Both the position numbers and the translations under genes were made by a program. The notes under the pieces were generated by a model. The model saw only the letters and a list, made by a program, of their open reading frames with translations. It had not been told where the DNA came from and ran no database searches. Shown here piece by piece: positions 11,901-26,900 of a stretch of DNA of 64,000 bases. Source of the DNA: Brevibacillus formosus (lineage in GTDB: Bacteria > Bacillota > Bacilli > Brevibacillales > Brevibacillaceae); assembly GCF_003013405.1 (NCBI RefSeq), contig NZ_PXZL01000003.1:1-64000 (forward strand). Reading direction: 5' to 3'. Each line of letters begins with the position of its first letter. The first letter of the stretch is position 1.

Positions 11901-14900
11901 TAGCGGTTATGTAGCACCTACAACAGAAATGGAAATAAAATTGGCGGAAATCTGGAAAAGTGTGCTGGGTGTTGCAAACCTCGGTATCTACGACAACTTT
12001 TTCGAATTGGGCGGCGACTCCATTCTCAGTATCCAGATCGTCGCAAGAGCCAATCATTCCGGAATTCGCTTCACACCAAAGCAACTTTTTGAAAATCAAA
12101 CCATTGCAGAATTACTGCGGGTTGTTACTGATTTTAGCCAAGCAACAGATACAAAATGGAAAAATGAACAGGGCACTGTTACTGGAAATGTGCCGCTTAC
12201 TCCCATTCAAAAATGGTTCTTTGACTCCAATCAACCGTCGCTGCACCACTGGAATCAGTCGGTACTTCTGACTGTTCAGCAACCAGTAGACCTTGTTGTA
12301 CTGGAGCAAACTATCAAGTGCCTATTGACTCATCATGATGCGTTGCGTATGCGTTTTTCATATCATGACAGCATGTGGACACAAATGATGAATGGTCTGG
12401 AAGAGAATGTTCCATTCCGTAGCGTGGACCTTTCTAAACTCCCTAAACAGGAACAGGAGTCCAGGCTGGAGGAAATCTCACAAGAAGTACAAGCGAGCCT
12501 AAATATCACGGAAGGTCACGTCGTACAAGCTGTGTACTTCAACATGGGCGAAGAGCAAGCTGGCCGACTGTTGCTCGTCATTCACCACTTAGTTGTTGAC
12601 GGTGTCTCGTGGCGTATTTTGCTGGAGGATTTGCAAAATACCTATGATCAAATAGCGAACGGTCAAGACGTACAAATGCCAGCAAAGACGACTTCGTTCA
12701 AGATGTGGGCTGAGCAATTAGTCGCGTATGCCAATTCAGACGCCATCCAAAAAGAAAAAGAGTACTGGCTCAAACAAGATCATGAGGCAAGTCTGCTCCC
12801 GATTGATCACTTATATGAACCGAGTCAGAACACGGAAGCGACAACCAAACAAGTAACGTTCTCTTTAGATGCAGGAGAAACCCGTGCCCTGTTGCAGGAA
12901 ACACTTTCTCCTTACCGGTTGAAAATAAACGATGTATTACTCGCTGCCTTAACGAAAGCGATGCACCGTTGGACAGGGAAGCAGACGTTATCTTTCCATC
13001 TCGAGGGACATGGACGAGAGGATATTTTGGAAGGAGCAGATTTATCCCGCACCGTTGGCTGGTTCACGAGCATGTATCCTGTACAGCTTACGCTTGACCA
13101 GACCAAACCGTGGAGCGAACTGCTGAAAGCGGTCAAAGAAGAGCTTCGAGCCATTCCGCAAAATGGAGTAGGCTATGGTATCCTGCACTACTTGAGTCAG
13201 GATGACGAGCTGAAAGAGCAGTTGAAATCTCGAATGAAGCCAGAGATCAGCTTCAACTACCTCGGCCAGTTTGATCAGGTAGTTTCATCTCACTCTAAGT
13301 TTGGCATGGCTTCGGAATCGAGAGGCTCGAATCTTGCACCTGATTCCATTCGCGCGCATTTAATCGATGTAAACAGCGTCATTTCCGGAGAACAACTGCA
13401 TGTCACTTGGTTTTACAACGAAAACATCCACGAGAAAAGTACGGTAGAAGCAGTTGCTCGTGATTATATGGACGCCTTGCGTGAGATTATGGCACATTGC
13501 CGCTCCGAAGAAGCCGGGGGCTATACTCCTTCTGACTTCCCATTATCTCGTCTGGATCAGCGTACAATCGACACGTATGTGGGTAGAGATCACTCCATCG
13601 AGAACATCTATCCACTGACGCCGTTGCAGGAAGGTATGCTTTTCCATTCCCTGTACGAACAAGAGGGCGGAGACTATGTGGTTCAATTCTCCATGACGAT
13701 CCATCATTTGCAAGTCGATGCACTCCAACAAGCATGGCAAAAAGTCATCGATCGTCATTCTATTCTGCGTACCTCCTTTATCTGGGATGGAGTAGTCAAT
13801 CCGCACCAAATTGTCCGCAAGCAAGTACGGGTGGCAGTCGATGAAAGAGATCTGCGACATTTACCGACTGATAGGCAGAAAGCAGCGTTAGACGCATTTT
13901 TGGAAGAGGATCGCAAGCGGAACTTCTCAATTACAGAACCACCTCTCATGCGTTTGACTTTGTTCAGGCTTAGCAGCGAAGCGTATCGCTTTATCTGGAG
14001 CTTCCACCACGTTTTGCTGGATGGCTGGAGCCTGCCGCTTGTCCTGAAAGACTGGTTTGCCGCCTATCAAGCGCTGGCAGAGGGAAGAGACATTCAGCTA
14101 GGGGCTGTACAGCCTTTTTCCCAGTATGTTGCATGGATTCAGCGTCAAGACATGCAAGCTGCGGAACGCTTCTGGCGCAACCATTTGAAAGGGATATACG
14201 GGCCGACACCAATCAATCTCGGACAGGCTCTCCAATCCATTGGAGAACCCAAAACCTACGACGAGCGCTTTATCCGATTCTCGGCCGAGTTTACAGAACA
14301 TCTGCAATCCTTTGCCCGTCAGCATCAGGTAACGCTGAACACCATCATACAAAGTGCGTGGGGCATGATCCTCGGAGCTTACAGTGGTGAAGCAGATGTC
14401 GTATTCGGGGCAACTGGTTCAGGTCGTCCAGCCGATTTGCATGGCGTAGAAAATATGGTTGGTCTGTTCATCAATACGCTTCCGGTTCGAATCACGCTAG
14501 ATCCAACTAAAACCGTTCGGGTATGGCTGCGTGAATTGCAAGAAATGCAATTGGAGATTCGCCAATATGAGTACACGCCGCTGGTTGACATCCAGAGTTG
14601 GAGCGAATTCGAGCGCAACACATCTCTGTTCGAAAGTATTTTTATCTTTGAGAACTACCCGATTGACGAATCTGTAAAAGAAGTGGACAACAGTATTCAG
14701 ATTTCTGATGTAGACTCTGCGGAGCAAACGAACTATCCACTTACCGTAGTATGTGGCCCTGGCAAAGAATTTGTTCTCAAAATCGTTTTTGATCAAAACC
14801 GATTCGATCCTGTACGTATCGAACGTGTCCTAGAGCAAATGACTCTTCTGCTCCGATCGATGACAGCCAATCCGGATCAACCTCTGGCTGATGTGTGCAT

Positions 14901-17900
14901 GATCAGCGAAAGCGAACAAGAGCAGGTTTTGGTCGAGTGGAACGAAACGAAGGTGGATTATCCGACGGGGCTTTGCATTCATCAAGCATTTGAACACCAA
15001 GTAAAAAAGACGCCAGATGCGATCGGGCTCATGTACAAAGAGATGGCAATGACGTATGCCGAACTGAACCAGCGAGCGAACCAATTGGCGCATCATCTTC
15101 TTGCCCAAGGCGTGAAACCAGATACACTCGTCGGTATTTGCATCGAGCGCTCTCCTGAGATGATCGTCGGGATACTCGGTGTGATGAAAGCAGGTGCCGC
15201 CTATGTTCCAATCGACCCGGCACATCCGCTAGAGCGTATTGCCTACATGATCGAGGATTCGCAGGCAAACATCGTGTTGACCCAGCAATCTCTGGCAAAC
15301 CATTTGCTTACAACAAAGGCTCAGGTCATTTGCCTTGATAGTAATGCTCTGGACAATGAACCTGTTTACGATGTAGTGAGTGGGATTACAGAACAAAATC
15401 TTGCTTATGTCATTTACACATCTGGTTCCACTGGCTTGCCCAAAGGCGTAATGGTCGAACACCATAGTGCGATGAATATGGCTTATTACCTGATCGAGTT
15501 GTTCCAAGTCCAGCCGACTAGCCGCGTCTTGCAGTTATGTTCGTTCAGCTTCGACGTTTCTGTAGCAGAGATCGTCATGGCTTTGATTTCGGGTGCGACC
15601 TTAGTCATTGAGGATCGGGAAATGCTCTTGCCAGGCCCTGAACTCATCTCTGTCTTGCAAGAAAAACAAATCACAACGGTGATGACGGTGCCCGCTGTAC
15701 TTGCGGCATTACCTGACGCCGATCTACCTGATCTGAAAACATTAGTGATCGGTGGCGAAGCACCAAGCTATGAGCTCATCGCTCGCTATGCAAATCATCG
15801 TCAATTTTTCAATTGCTACGGACCAACGGAGGCAACCGTTTGCACCACGCTGATGCTTATGGATACGAATCTGACGAACACGCCAATTGGCCGCCCTATC
15901 GCCAATGCGACCATCTACGTATTAGATGCCAATTTGAAGCCTGTCCCTATTGGCGTACCAGGTGAGCTGTACATTGGTGGAAAAGGCTTGGCACGCGGTT
16001 ACTGGAATCGTCCAGAGCTTACAGCGGAACGCTTTATCACTCATCCGTTTGGAGCGGAAGGCGAACGTCTTTACCGCACAGGCGATCAGGTGCGCTACCT
16101 GCAAGACGGTAATCTCGAATTCCTCGGACGTATCGATAATCAGGTGAAAATTCGCGGCTTCCGCATCGAATTAGGTGAAATCGAAAACGCATTGAGAAAG
16201 CATTCTGCGATTCGGGAAGCTGTCATTACCGTACGCGACAATCGTTTGGCTGCTTATCTGATTGCCATGGGTGAAGAGAAGCCAGCAACAGAGGATATCG
16301 CTCTCTATCTGAAAGAGACATTGCCAGATTACATGATCCCAGCAGGCATCGTCTGGATGGAGGCTATTCCGCTTACGGTCAACGGAAAAGTAGACCACCG
16401 GGCACTGCCTACACCGGATTGGGGAATTTTGACCACACAACAAGAGTATGTCGCACCTCGCACTCCAACAGAAGAAATAGTGGCGAACATTTGGACACAG
16501 GTCCTTTCGGTTGGGCAAGTCGGGATTCACGATGATTTCTTTGAACGAGGGGGACATTCTCTCCTAGCCACCCAAGCGATTTCCCGTATGCGTCAAGCTT
16601 TTGGCGTCGACATGCCGCTTCGCATGCTGTTTGATTATCCGACAACGGCAGTAATCAGCGAAAAAATTACGGCGTTGTTACAAGGAGAAGCAAGTCTCAC
16701 TGACATCCCGCTCGTGCCCGTGTCGCGTGACGAACACTTGCCGCTCTCGTTTGCACAGCAACGTTTGTGGTTCTTGGACAAGCTGTTGCCAGACAGCTCC
16801 GTCTACAACATCCCATCTGCTGTCCGTCTGATGGGTGAGCTAGATGTTGAAGCGTGGGATCGCAGCCTGAAGCTGATCATCCAACGTCATGAGAGCTTGC
16901 GTACAACTTTCTCCGATATCAATGGAGAAGCCGTTCAAGTCATTCACCCGAAGATCGAGTGGAATCTGGAACGAATCGACTTACGAGACTGGAACGAAGA
17001 GGAGCAAGAAACGGAAGCATTGCGTCTCGCCATAGAAGATGCAGAACAATCGTTTCATCTGAATCAAGGGCCGTTGTTACGCGCAAAACTGATTTGCATG
17101 GATGAACAAGCGCACGTATTTTTGCTCAATTTACACCACATTATTGCGGATGGCTGGTCCATGAGTGTATTCATGGGTGAGTTAGTCTCCATCTACGAAG
17201 CGTTATCTGCTGGGGAAACACCGCAGCTTGCCGAAATGCCTCTGCAATACGCAGACTATGCCACATGGCAACGCAATTGGCTACAAGGTGAGGTATTGGA
17301 GCAACAATTGGCGTACTGGAAAAAACAATTAGGCGATGCAGAACCACTTCTGAGATTGCCGACAGACCGTCCACGCCCTGCCGTTCAGAGCCATAATGGG
17401 GCGATGCATACGATTAGGCTCCCAGAAAAACTGCTTGCCGATCTAAAAACGCTCAGTCGTGAAGAGGGATCAACCTTATTCATGACCTTGCTAGCTGCCT
17501 TTCAGACCCTGCTCTATCGCTACAGTGGTCAAAAAGACATCCTCGTCGGAAGTCCGGTCGCAGGACGAAATAGACAGGAAATGGAGTCACTTATCGGTTT
17601 CTTCATTAACACCTTGGTAATGCGTACGGACATGTCTGGGGAACCAACCTTCCGAGACTTGCTAGCAAAAGTGCGAGAGACCGCCTTGGAAGCGTACGCG
17701 CATCAAGACCTGCCGTTTGAAAAACTGGTAGATGAGCTGGAGCTGGAACGAAGCCTGAGCTACTCACCGTTGTTCCAAGTGATGTTCGTACTGCAAAACA
17801 TCCCGATGGACGTACAAGAATTGTCCCAGATTCGCATCGAGCCTTTCCACAGAGGTCAGGAAGGCGTAAGCGCCAAGTTTGACATCACCTTGACCACCGT

Positions 17901-20900
17901 AGAAGCACCTGATGGACTTATCGCAACATTCGAATACAACACCGATCTTTTTGATCCAGCAACGATCGAGCGCATGGGGAACCATTTCTCCAACCTGCTA
18001 GAGGCGATTTCAGTCAATCCGATGCAGCCGGTCACAGCCATACCTCTCCTGAGCGATACGGAAAAGGAGCAGCTTCTCCATCAGTGGAATGATACAAATG
18101 TACCGTTTGAACGCGAAACATGCGTGCATGAAAGGGTTGCACAGATTGCACAAGATCTGCCAGACCAATTAGCAGTTGTTTCCGAAGAAGGGCAGATCAC
18201 CTATGCAGAACTGGACGCCAAAGCAAATCAGGTAGCGAACTACCTGCAAAAACAGGGAGTATCCTCCGAAACACTTGTCGGCATTTGCGTAGAACGTTCC
18301 ATCGATATGCTCATCGGTCAACTGGGAATACTCAAAGCTGGCGGTGCTTATGTCCCTATGGACACAGCGTATCCGCAAGAACGTCTTGCTTTCATGATGA
18401 AAGATGCCAACATGCCAGTCGTATTAACCCAAGAACGACTGTTAGAGCGATTGCCGGAAGGAACGGCATCATTCATCTGCTTGGATCGTGATTGGACAAT
18501 CATTTCAGAAGAGAGCAGCGAGACACCGAACATGGCAATGACAACAGAGAATCTGGCGTATGTCATCTATACGTCTGGCTCTACTGGAACGCCAAAAGGG
18601 GTAGAGATCGAGCACGCCGCCTTGCTAAATCTCATTTTCTGGCACCAACGGTCGTACAGTGTAGATTCAAATGATCGAGCTTCACAAATCGCAGGGACAG
18701 CCTTTGATGCATCTGTCTGGGAAATCTGGCCGTACCTGACAAAGGGAGCAACGCTTTATCTCCCATCTGAAGAAATTCGTCTGGTACCAGAGGAGCTCAG
18801 AGATTGGCTCGTTGCATCGGGTATCACGATTAGCTTTTTGCCAACGCCATTGGCGGAAAGGCTGCTTACCTTGGAATGGCCTACCGACACGCGGCTGCGC
18901 TATATGCTAACAGGGGGCGACAAGCTACACGATTACCCACCAGCAACCATGCCGTTTACTCTTGTGAACCAATACGGACCAACCGAAAACGCGGTTGTCG
19001 CCACAGCAGGTGTCGTTCCGACAGTAGCTACTCATGTTTTCGCACCATCAATCGGACGTCCAATAGACAATGTGCAGGTATACGTCCTTGATGAAAAGCG
19101 AAAACCTGTGCCGATTGGTGTAGCCGGAGAGCTCTATATCGCAGGAGACAGCTTGGCACGGGGCTATCTGAAGCGCCCTGATCTAACCAAAGAGCGGTTC
19201 GTAGCCAATCCATACTCACAAAAACCGGGAGCGCGCATGTACCGAACTGGTGACCTGGTTCGTTACCTGCCAGATGGAAACATCGATTTCATTGGCCGCG
19301 CTGACGATCAGGTGAGCATTCGAGGATTCCGGGTCGAACTGGGTGAAATTGAAACGGCTCTGTACACTCATCCGGCGGTAAAAGAAACCATCGTCCTCGT
19401 ACGTGAGGATATTCCGGGCGTTAAACGACTCGCTGCCTACGTCGTCCTTGGAGAAAAACAAGAGATTCAAGCAAGTGACTTCCGTAGCTATCTGAAGGAA
19501 AAGCTGCCTGAGTACATGGTGCCAGCTGCATTCGTCATCATGGATAACCTGCCGCTGACTCCAAACGGTAAGGTAGACCGACAAGCATTGCCTGTACCTG
19601 ATTTATTACGCAATGAAACAGAAGGCAGTTTTGCTACTCCGACAACTGCTATTGAGGCTGCGCTTGCAGATATATGGAAAAAAGTCCTAGGTATTGACAA
19701 CGTTGGTATTTATGACAACTTTTTCGAGCTGGGTGGAGACTCCATCTTGAGTATCCAAATTGTTTCTCGAGCCAATCAGGCTGGAATTCGTTTAACACCG
19801 AAACAGCTCTTGAGAAATCAAACCATCGCGGAACTGGCAAGTGTCGTGACAGAGACTGGCGGCATACAAGCAATAAAAATCCAAGCAGAACAAGGCATCT
19901 TGACGGGAGAGGTTCCGCTCACGCCAATTCAATCGTGGTTCTTCACGACCGAACAACCGTCGATCCATCATTGGAACCAATCCTTGCTACTGACGGTTCA
20001 ACACCCCGTTGACCTGACTGTTCTAGAGAATGTCATCGAGAATCTGCTCACGCATCACGACGCGTTACGTATGCGTTATGACCATACAGAGCGAGGCTGG
20101 ACCCAACATATGGAGGGACGTCCTGAGACTATTCCATTCCGCAGTGTGGACCTGTCCGCTGTCCCAGAAGAAGAGCAAGCCGATCGACTTGAGCAAATCG
20201 CAAACGAGGTGCAATCAAGTCAACATGTAAGTGAGGGACCCGTTTTCCAAGCCGTTTACTTCCATCTTGGAGCAGACCAACCTGGTCGTCTGCTGATTGT
20301 TGCCCACCATTTGGTGATAGACGGTGTGTCCTGGCGCATTTTGCTAGAGGATCTGCAAACTGCTTACGAGCAACTGGTAAACGATCAACCGGTACAATTC
20401 CCAGCGAAAACGACTTCATTCAAGTCATGGGCTGAGCAATTGCAATCCTATGCGAATTCCGAAGCGATCGAGCCGGAAAAAGCGTTCTGGCTGGGCCAAA
20501 GTGATGAAGTGAGTCCACTTCCCATTGACCGTGCCTTCGAGCCAAGCCAAAACACAGATGCAACCTCCAAGCAAGTCAGTCTTGCGCTTACTATTGAAGA
20601 AACTCGCGCGTTGTTGCAGGATACGCTGTCGCCTTACCGCCTGCAAATCAATGATGTATTGCTTACCGCTTTCACCAAAGCAATGAATCGTTGGACAGGT
20701 GAAAAAATAGTAGCCGTTCATTTGGAAGGGCACGGACGCGAGGAAATTATCGAAGGAGCAGACTTATCCCGTACGGTTGGCTGGTTTACGAGCATGTACC
20801 CGGTACAGCTTTCGATTGACCCGTCGAAGCCGTGGGGTGACGCTTTGAAAGCGGTCAAGGAACAGCTTCGTAGCATTCCTAAGAAAGGTGTTGGCTACGG

Positions 20901-23900
20901 CATCCTCCAATACCTCAGTCAGGATGAGGAATTGAAAAAACTCCTGAGTGAAAAGCCGAAGCCTGAAATCAGCTTCAACTACCTCGGACAGTTTGATCAG
21001 ATCGTTCAAGACGAATCTAGATTTGGTATGGCGCAAGAATCAAGAGGCTCCAATCTTGGAAAAGACACAATACGCCAGCATCTGATTGATGTAAACAGTG
21101 TCATTACCGGAGAACAACTCCATGTCACATGGATATATAGCGAAAACATTCACGAGGAAAGCACGATTCAAGAGCTTGCTTGCAACTATCTGGAAGCCTT
21201 GCGCGAGATCATTGCGCACTGCCAGTCCGAAGAAGCAGGGGGCTATACGCCATCTGACTTCCCACTAGCGCGAATGGATCAGCGGGCTATCGACAAGCAT
21301 CTGGGACAGGATCGTCTGATCGAGAACGTCTATCCACTCAGTCCTTTGCAAGGTGGCATGCTGTTCCACTCCCTGTACGAGCAGGAGGGGGGAGACTATA
21401 TTGTTCACTTTGCCATGACGATGGAGGGCTTGCGCGTCGATGCGTTTGAACAGGCGTGGCAAAAGGTAGTGGATCGCCATACGATTCTACGTACCTACTT
21501 TGTTTGGGAAGGTTCAGAGGCACACCAGATTGTACGCAAACAAGTAAAAGCATCTGTAGAAAAAATCGACCTTCGTCATCTGACTTCGGAGCAGCAAAAG
21601 ACGGAACTGGCTCACTATCTAGAAGCTGACCGTAGACGTAATTTCGAGATTGCATCTCCACCGCTCATGCGCTGGACGCTGTTCCACTTACGTGAGGGAA
21701 TTTATCGCTTTACGTGGAGCTTCCATCACGTATTGCTAGATGGCTGGAGCGTCCCGATTGTACTAAAAGACTGGTTTAGTGCTTATGTGGCCATAGCAGA
21801 AGATAGAGAGGTTTCGTACAGCTTTGTCCAACCATTCTCTGCGTACATCGATTGGGTACAGCGCCAAGACTTGAGTGCCGCCGAACATTTTTGGCGCGAA
21901 CAGCTTAAAGGCTTCCACGAGGCTACACCATTAGCGATGAGTAACCACTCAGGCGGCCAGGAAAATATGCCGAAAGTGTACGAAGAGAAAGAAATTCGCT
22001 TATCGGCGGAAATGACCTCACGTTTGCAAGCCTTTGTCCGTACACATCAGTTGACGTTGAATACGCTTGTCCAAGGAGCATGGGCTCTCATCCTGAGCCG
22101 ATACGGAGCAACGGATGATGTCGTCTTCGGTGCAACAGTTTCCGGTCGTCCGGCTGATCTGCCTACCGTAGAGGGCATGGTAGGTCTCTTCATCAACACC
22201 CTGCCGATTCGTGTTTGGATAGATGCGAACAAATCGGTGCGGGAATGGCTGCGCGAGATTCAAGAACATCAAGTGGAGCTTCGCCAGTTTGAGTTCACGC
22301 CGTTGGTTGACATCCAAGGCTGGAGTGAAATGGCGCGTAATGCTGCCCTGTTCGAGAGCATCTTCATTTTTGAGAACTACCCGATTGGTGAATCGGTAAA
22401 AGATGAACATAATCAGCTGCAATTATCTGACGTGGAGACGATGGAACAAACGAATTATCCAATCACCGTCGTCTGCGGTCCGGGTAAAGAGTTCATCCTT
22501 AAGATCAAATACGACCAAAGCCGATTCTCGTCCGAAAATATCGAACGTGTACTGCACCAGATGTCTTACTTGCTCGAATCCATGATGGCAAAACCTGAAC
22601 AGTGCCTCGCAGAGGTGTCGATGATCAGTGAAAGCGAGCTCCAGCAGGTATTAGTCGAATGGAATGACACGAGCATGGATTATCCGACCCAGCTTTGCAT
22701 ACATCAGGCATTTGAGAAACAAGTGGAAAAGACACCTGATGCGATTGCACTCGTCTACAAAAAGACGGAGTTGACCTATGCCGAGCTAAACAAACGTGCA
22801 AACCAGCTGGCACACAGGCTGATTGCAATGGGTGTGCAACCGGATAAGCTAGTTGGCATTTGCGTCGAGCGCTCTTTCGAGATGATCATCGCTTTCCTCG
22901 GTGTGATGAAAGCAGGGGCAGCTTATGTGCCTATTGATCCGGCGCATCCGCAGGAGCGCATTGCCTACATGATCGAAGATTCGCAAGCGAACATTTTGCT
23001 GACGCAAGTATCGCTGAAAGACATGCTACCAGTTCCTGCTAAACAGGTCATTTGCCTCGATAGTGATGAACTGGCAGATGAACCTACCACAAACGTGGAT
23101 AGTAGTGTCAATGAGCATCATCTCGCCTACGTCATCTATACTTCAGGATCAACCGGTTTGCCAAAAGGGGTAATGGTCGAGCACCACTCCGTTATCAATT
23201 TGACACATGCCCTGATCCATTCGTTCCAAATCGATGCGACGAGCCGAGTTTTGCAATTCACATCCTTTAGCTTTGATGTTTCTGTCTCCGAGATCGCTAT
23301 GACCCTGCTCGCTGGTGCTACGCTTGTCATAGAGGATCGCGAATTGCTTTTACCTGGTCCGGAGTTGATCCAAGTCCTGCAAGAACAACGCATCACGATC
23401 GTGACAATGGCTGCCTCCGTAGTATCGGCCTTGCCACAAGCGGAATTGCCAGACCTGAAGACCCTGATTGTCGGCGGGGAAGCGTTAAGTCGTGAGCTTG
23501 TTGCCCGTCACGCCAAGGATCGCCAGTTCTTTAACTGCTACGGACCAACAGAAACAACCGTCACCGCAACTCTCACACGTTGTGAGAATAACGGCCAAAA
23601 CCCATCAATCGGCCGACCCATCGCCAATGTAGAAGTGTATGTACTGGATGCATACCTCCAACCTGTCGCAATAGGTGTGCCAGGTGAGCTGTACATCGGC
23701 GGAAAAGGAATAGCCAGAGGGTACTGGAATCGTCCTGAGCTTACGAAAGAACGCTTTATCAATCATCCGTTCGGCAAGGAAGGAGAACGCCTCTACCGAA
23801 CTGGGGACCTGGTTCGCTATACGGAAGACGGGCAGCTCGAATTCCTCGGACGAATCGACGACCAAGTCAAAATTCGCGGTTATCGAATCGAGCTGGGCGA

Positions 23901-26900
23901 AATCGAGAATAGACTCAGACAGCATCCAGCCGTTCAGAATGTGGTCGTTATCGCGCGTGAGGATCGAGAAGGAGACAAGCGTTTGGCAGCTTATCTCGTT
24001 GCAGCAAACGAACAACAACCGGGTGATGCTGAGCTTGTCCACTACCTGAAAGAGACCCTGCCGGAATACATGGTTCCTACAGGTTATGTATGGATGGCAG
24101 AGATTCCACTCACGGTCAACGGGAAAGTAAATCGCCGCGCCCTTCCAGCACCGGAATGGGGACAAGGGGAGACAGAGAAGGAATATGTGGCACCGCGTAC
24201 ACCAACAGAGGAAATCATTGCCCATATTTGGTCGCAGGTTCTTTCGGTTGAGGGAATTGGAATCTACGATGACTTCTTTCAGCTGGGTGGACATTCGCTC
24301 TTGGCTACCCAAACCGTTTCCCGCCTGAAAGAAACATTTGGTGTGGAAGTACCACTTCGTGCCTTGTTTGAAAATCCTAGCGTGGCACAAATGAGCGAAA
24401 AATTAACCGGACTACTGGAAGCCAAATCGAATGTTGCCAGCATTCCACTCGTACCCGTTTCTCGCGACCAGCATTTACCACTCTCCTTTGCACAGCAACG
24501 CTTGTGGTTCTTGGATCGCTTAATGCCGAACAGCGCCCTGTACAACATCCCGTCTGCCATGCGGATGCAAGGACACCTCAACATACATGCATGGGAACGC
24601 AGTCTGCAGATGATTATCGAGCGGCACGAGAGCTTGCGAACAACCTTCACTGACATCAACGGGGAAGCGATGCAAGTCATTCACCCAGAAATCGCGTGGA
24701 GCCTGGGCAAGATTGATTTGCGTGATCTACCAGAAGAAGCGCGTGACAATGAAGTACACCGCCTGGAGAGAGAAGAGGCAACCAAGCCATTTGACCTAAG
24801 TACAGGACCGTTACTGCGGGCCACGATCATCCAGATCGGCGAAGAGAATTTCGTCTTCCTGCTTAACATGCACCATATCGTATCTGACGGCTGGTCGATG
24901 AACATTTTCATACGAGAGCTGGTTGCGATTTATGAAGCGCTTTGTAAGGAAGAAACACCGCAACTCACCGACATGCCACTCCAATATGCAGACTTTGCAG
25001 CTTGGCAGCGTGAGTGGCTACAAGGAGAGGCGTTGGAGCAACAGCTTGCATACTGGAAAGCAAAACTGAGTGGCAGCGAACCGCTTTTGGCCTTACCGAC
25101 AGATCGTCCGCGTCCGCCTGTACAGACATATAACGGAGCTTTATACACGACGAGCTTCCCGACTGAGCTTGTGGAAAAATTACACGCGCTCAGCCGACAA
25201 GAAGGCGCCACGCTCTTTATGACCTTGCTCGCTGCATTCCAAATCCTGCTTCATCGCTACAGCGGTCAAGACGACATTATTGTCGGTAGTCCGGTTGCTG
25301 GGCGCAATAGACAAGAAACGGAGTCATTAATTGGCTTCTTCATTAACACACTGGCGATGAGAACCGATATGTCTGGCGCTCCAACCTTCCGTGAACTGCT
25401 TGCAAGAGTGCGCGAGTCAGCACTGGAAGCATATACCCATCAAGACCTGCCCTTTGAAAAGTTGATAGATGAGCTGGAATTGGAACGTAGTCTAAGTTAT
25501 TCGCCGCTCTACCAAGTCATGTTCGCTCTGCAAAACTTCGAAATGCAGACTCATGAGCTTGAGGGCATCCGGATTGCTCCGTTTGAAAGCAAGAGCCAAG
25601 AAGTGATGTCCAAATACGACATCAGCTTGACAATGGCAGAAATACCAAACGGCCTGATCGCTACGTTTGATTACAATACGGATTTGTTCGACCAAACAAC
25701 GATGGAGCGAATGGTGAACCATTTCCATCATTTACTGGAGGGTATCGTCGCCCAACCTGATCGATCGATCCTGACGTTACCACTGCTTCGTCCGGATGAA
25801 CGTGAACAGCTTATACTCACGTGGAACAACACAGCTGCCAATTACACGTATGAGAAGACAGTACACGAGCTAGTCGCCGAAATGACAAGGAAAATGCCGA
25901 ACCAACTGGCAGTCGTCTCCAAGGAAGGCTCGCTTACCTACGCAGAACTTGATTCGAAAGCGAATCAACTGGCGAACTACTTGCAACAACAGGGGGTTAC
26001 GACAGAGACTCTCGTTGGCATCTGCGTCGAACGCTCCGTCGAGATGCTGATCGGCCAATTAGGGATTCTCAAAGCGGGAGGCGCGTTTGTTCCGATGGAC
26101 CCATCTTATCCAAAGGAGCGCCTTGCTTTTATGATGGATGACACGAACATGCCGATCGTATTGACCCAAGAACGTTTACTTGAAGCATTGCCAACAGGTG
26201 ATGCAACGTTTATTTGTCTCGATATCGATTGGGATTTGATTGCCACTGAGAGCACAGAATCACCCGAAATCACGACGACAACAAACAATCTCGCCTATGT
26301 CATTTACACCTCTGGTTCTACCGGAACACCAAAAGGTGTGGAAATCGAGCAACGAGCTCTATTGAATCTCATCTATTGGCACCAGCAAGCTTACAATGTT
26401 ACGCCAGAAGATAAAGCATCACAAATTGCTGGAACGGCCTTTGACGCCGCTGTCTGGGAAATCTGGCCTTATCTGACGGCAGGAGCCACCCTGTATCTGC
26501 CACATGAAGAGATTCGTCTCGTACCGGAAAAACTGCGTGATTGGCTCGTCGACTCAGGCATCACGATCAGCTTCCTGCCAACGCCGTTAGCAGAGAGCTT
26601 GATGTCTATTGAATGGCCGTCCGATTCAGATTTGCGCTACATGCTGACAGGCGGTGACAAACTGCATCACTATCCATCGGCTCATCTGCCATTTACATTG
26701 GTAAATCAGTACGGGCCAACGGAAAATGCCGTCGTAGCTACAGCAGGCATCGTCCCTGTACAGGCTGGTCAGATCGCTGCACCAACAATCGGACGCCCAA
26801 TCGACAATGTGCAAGTATACGTTCTTGATGCAAAGCTGCAACCTGTACCGATCGGTGTTGCAGGCGAACTGTACATCGCAGGGAACAGCTTGGGTCGCGG

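Noticed and set aside
23605..24390. 261-codon open frame on the minus strand inside lgrC
   Set aside because: Antisense shadow of repetitive NRPS coding sequence; no ribosome-binding site or family resemblance, and similar shadows recur in parallel modules.
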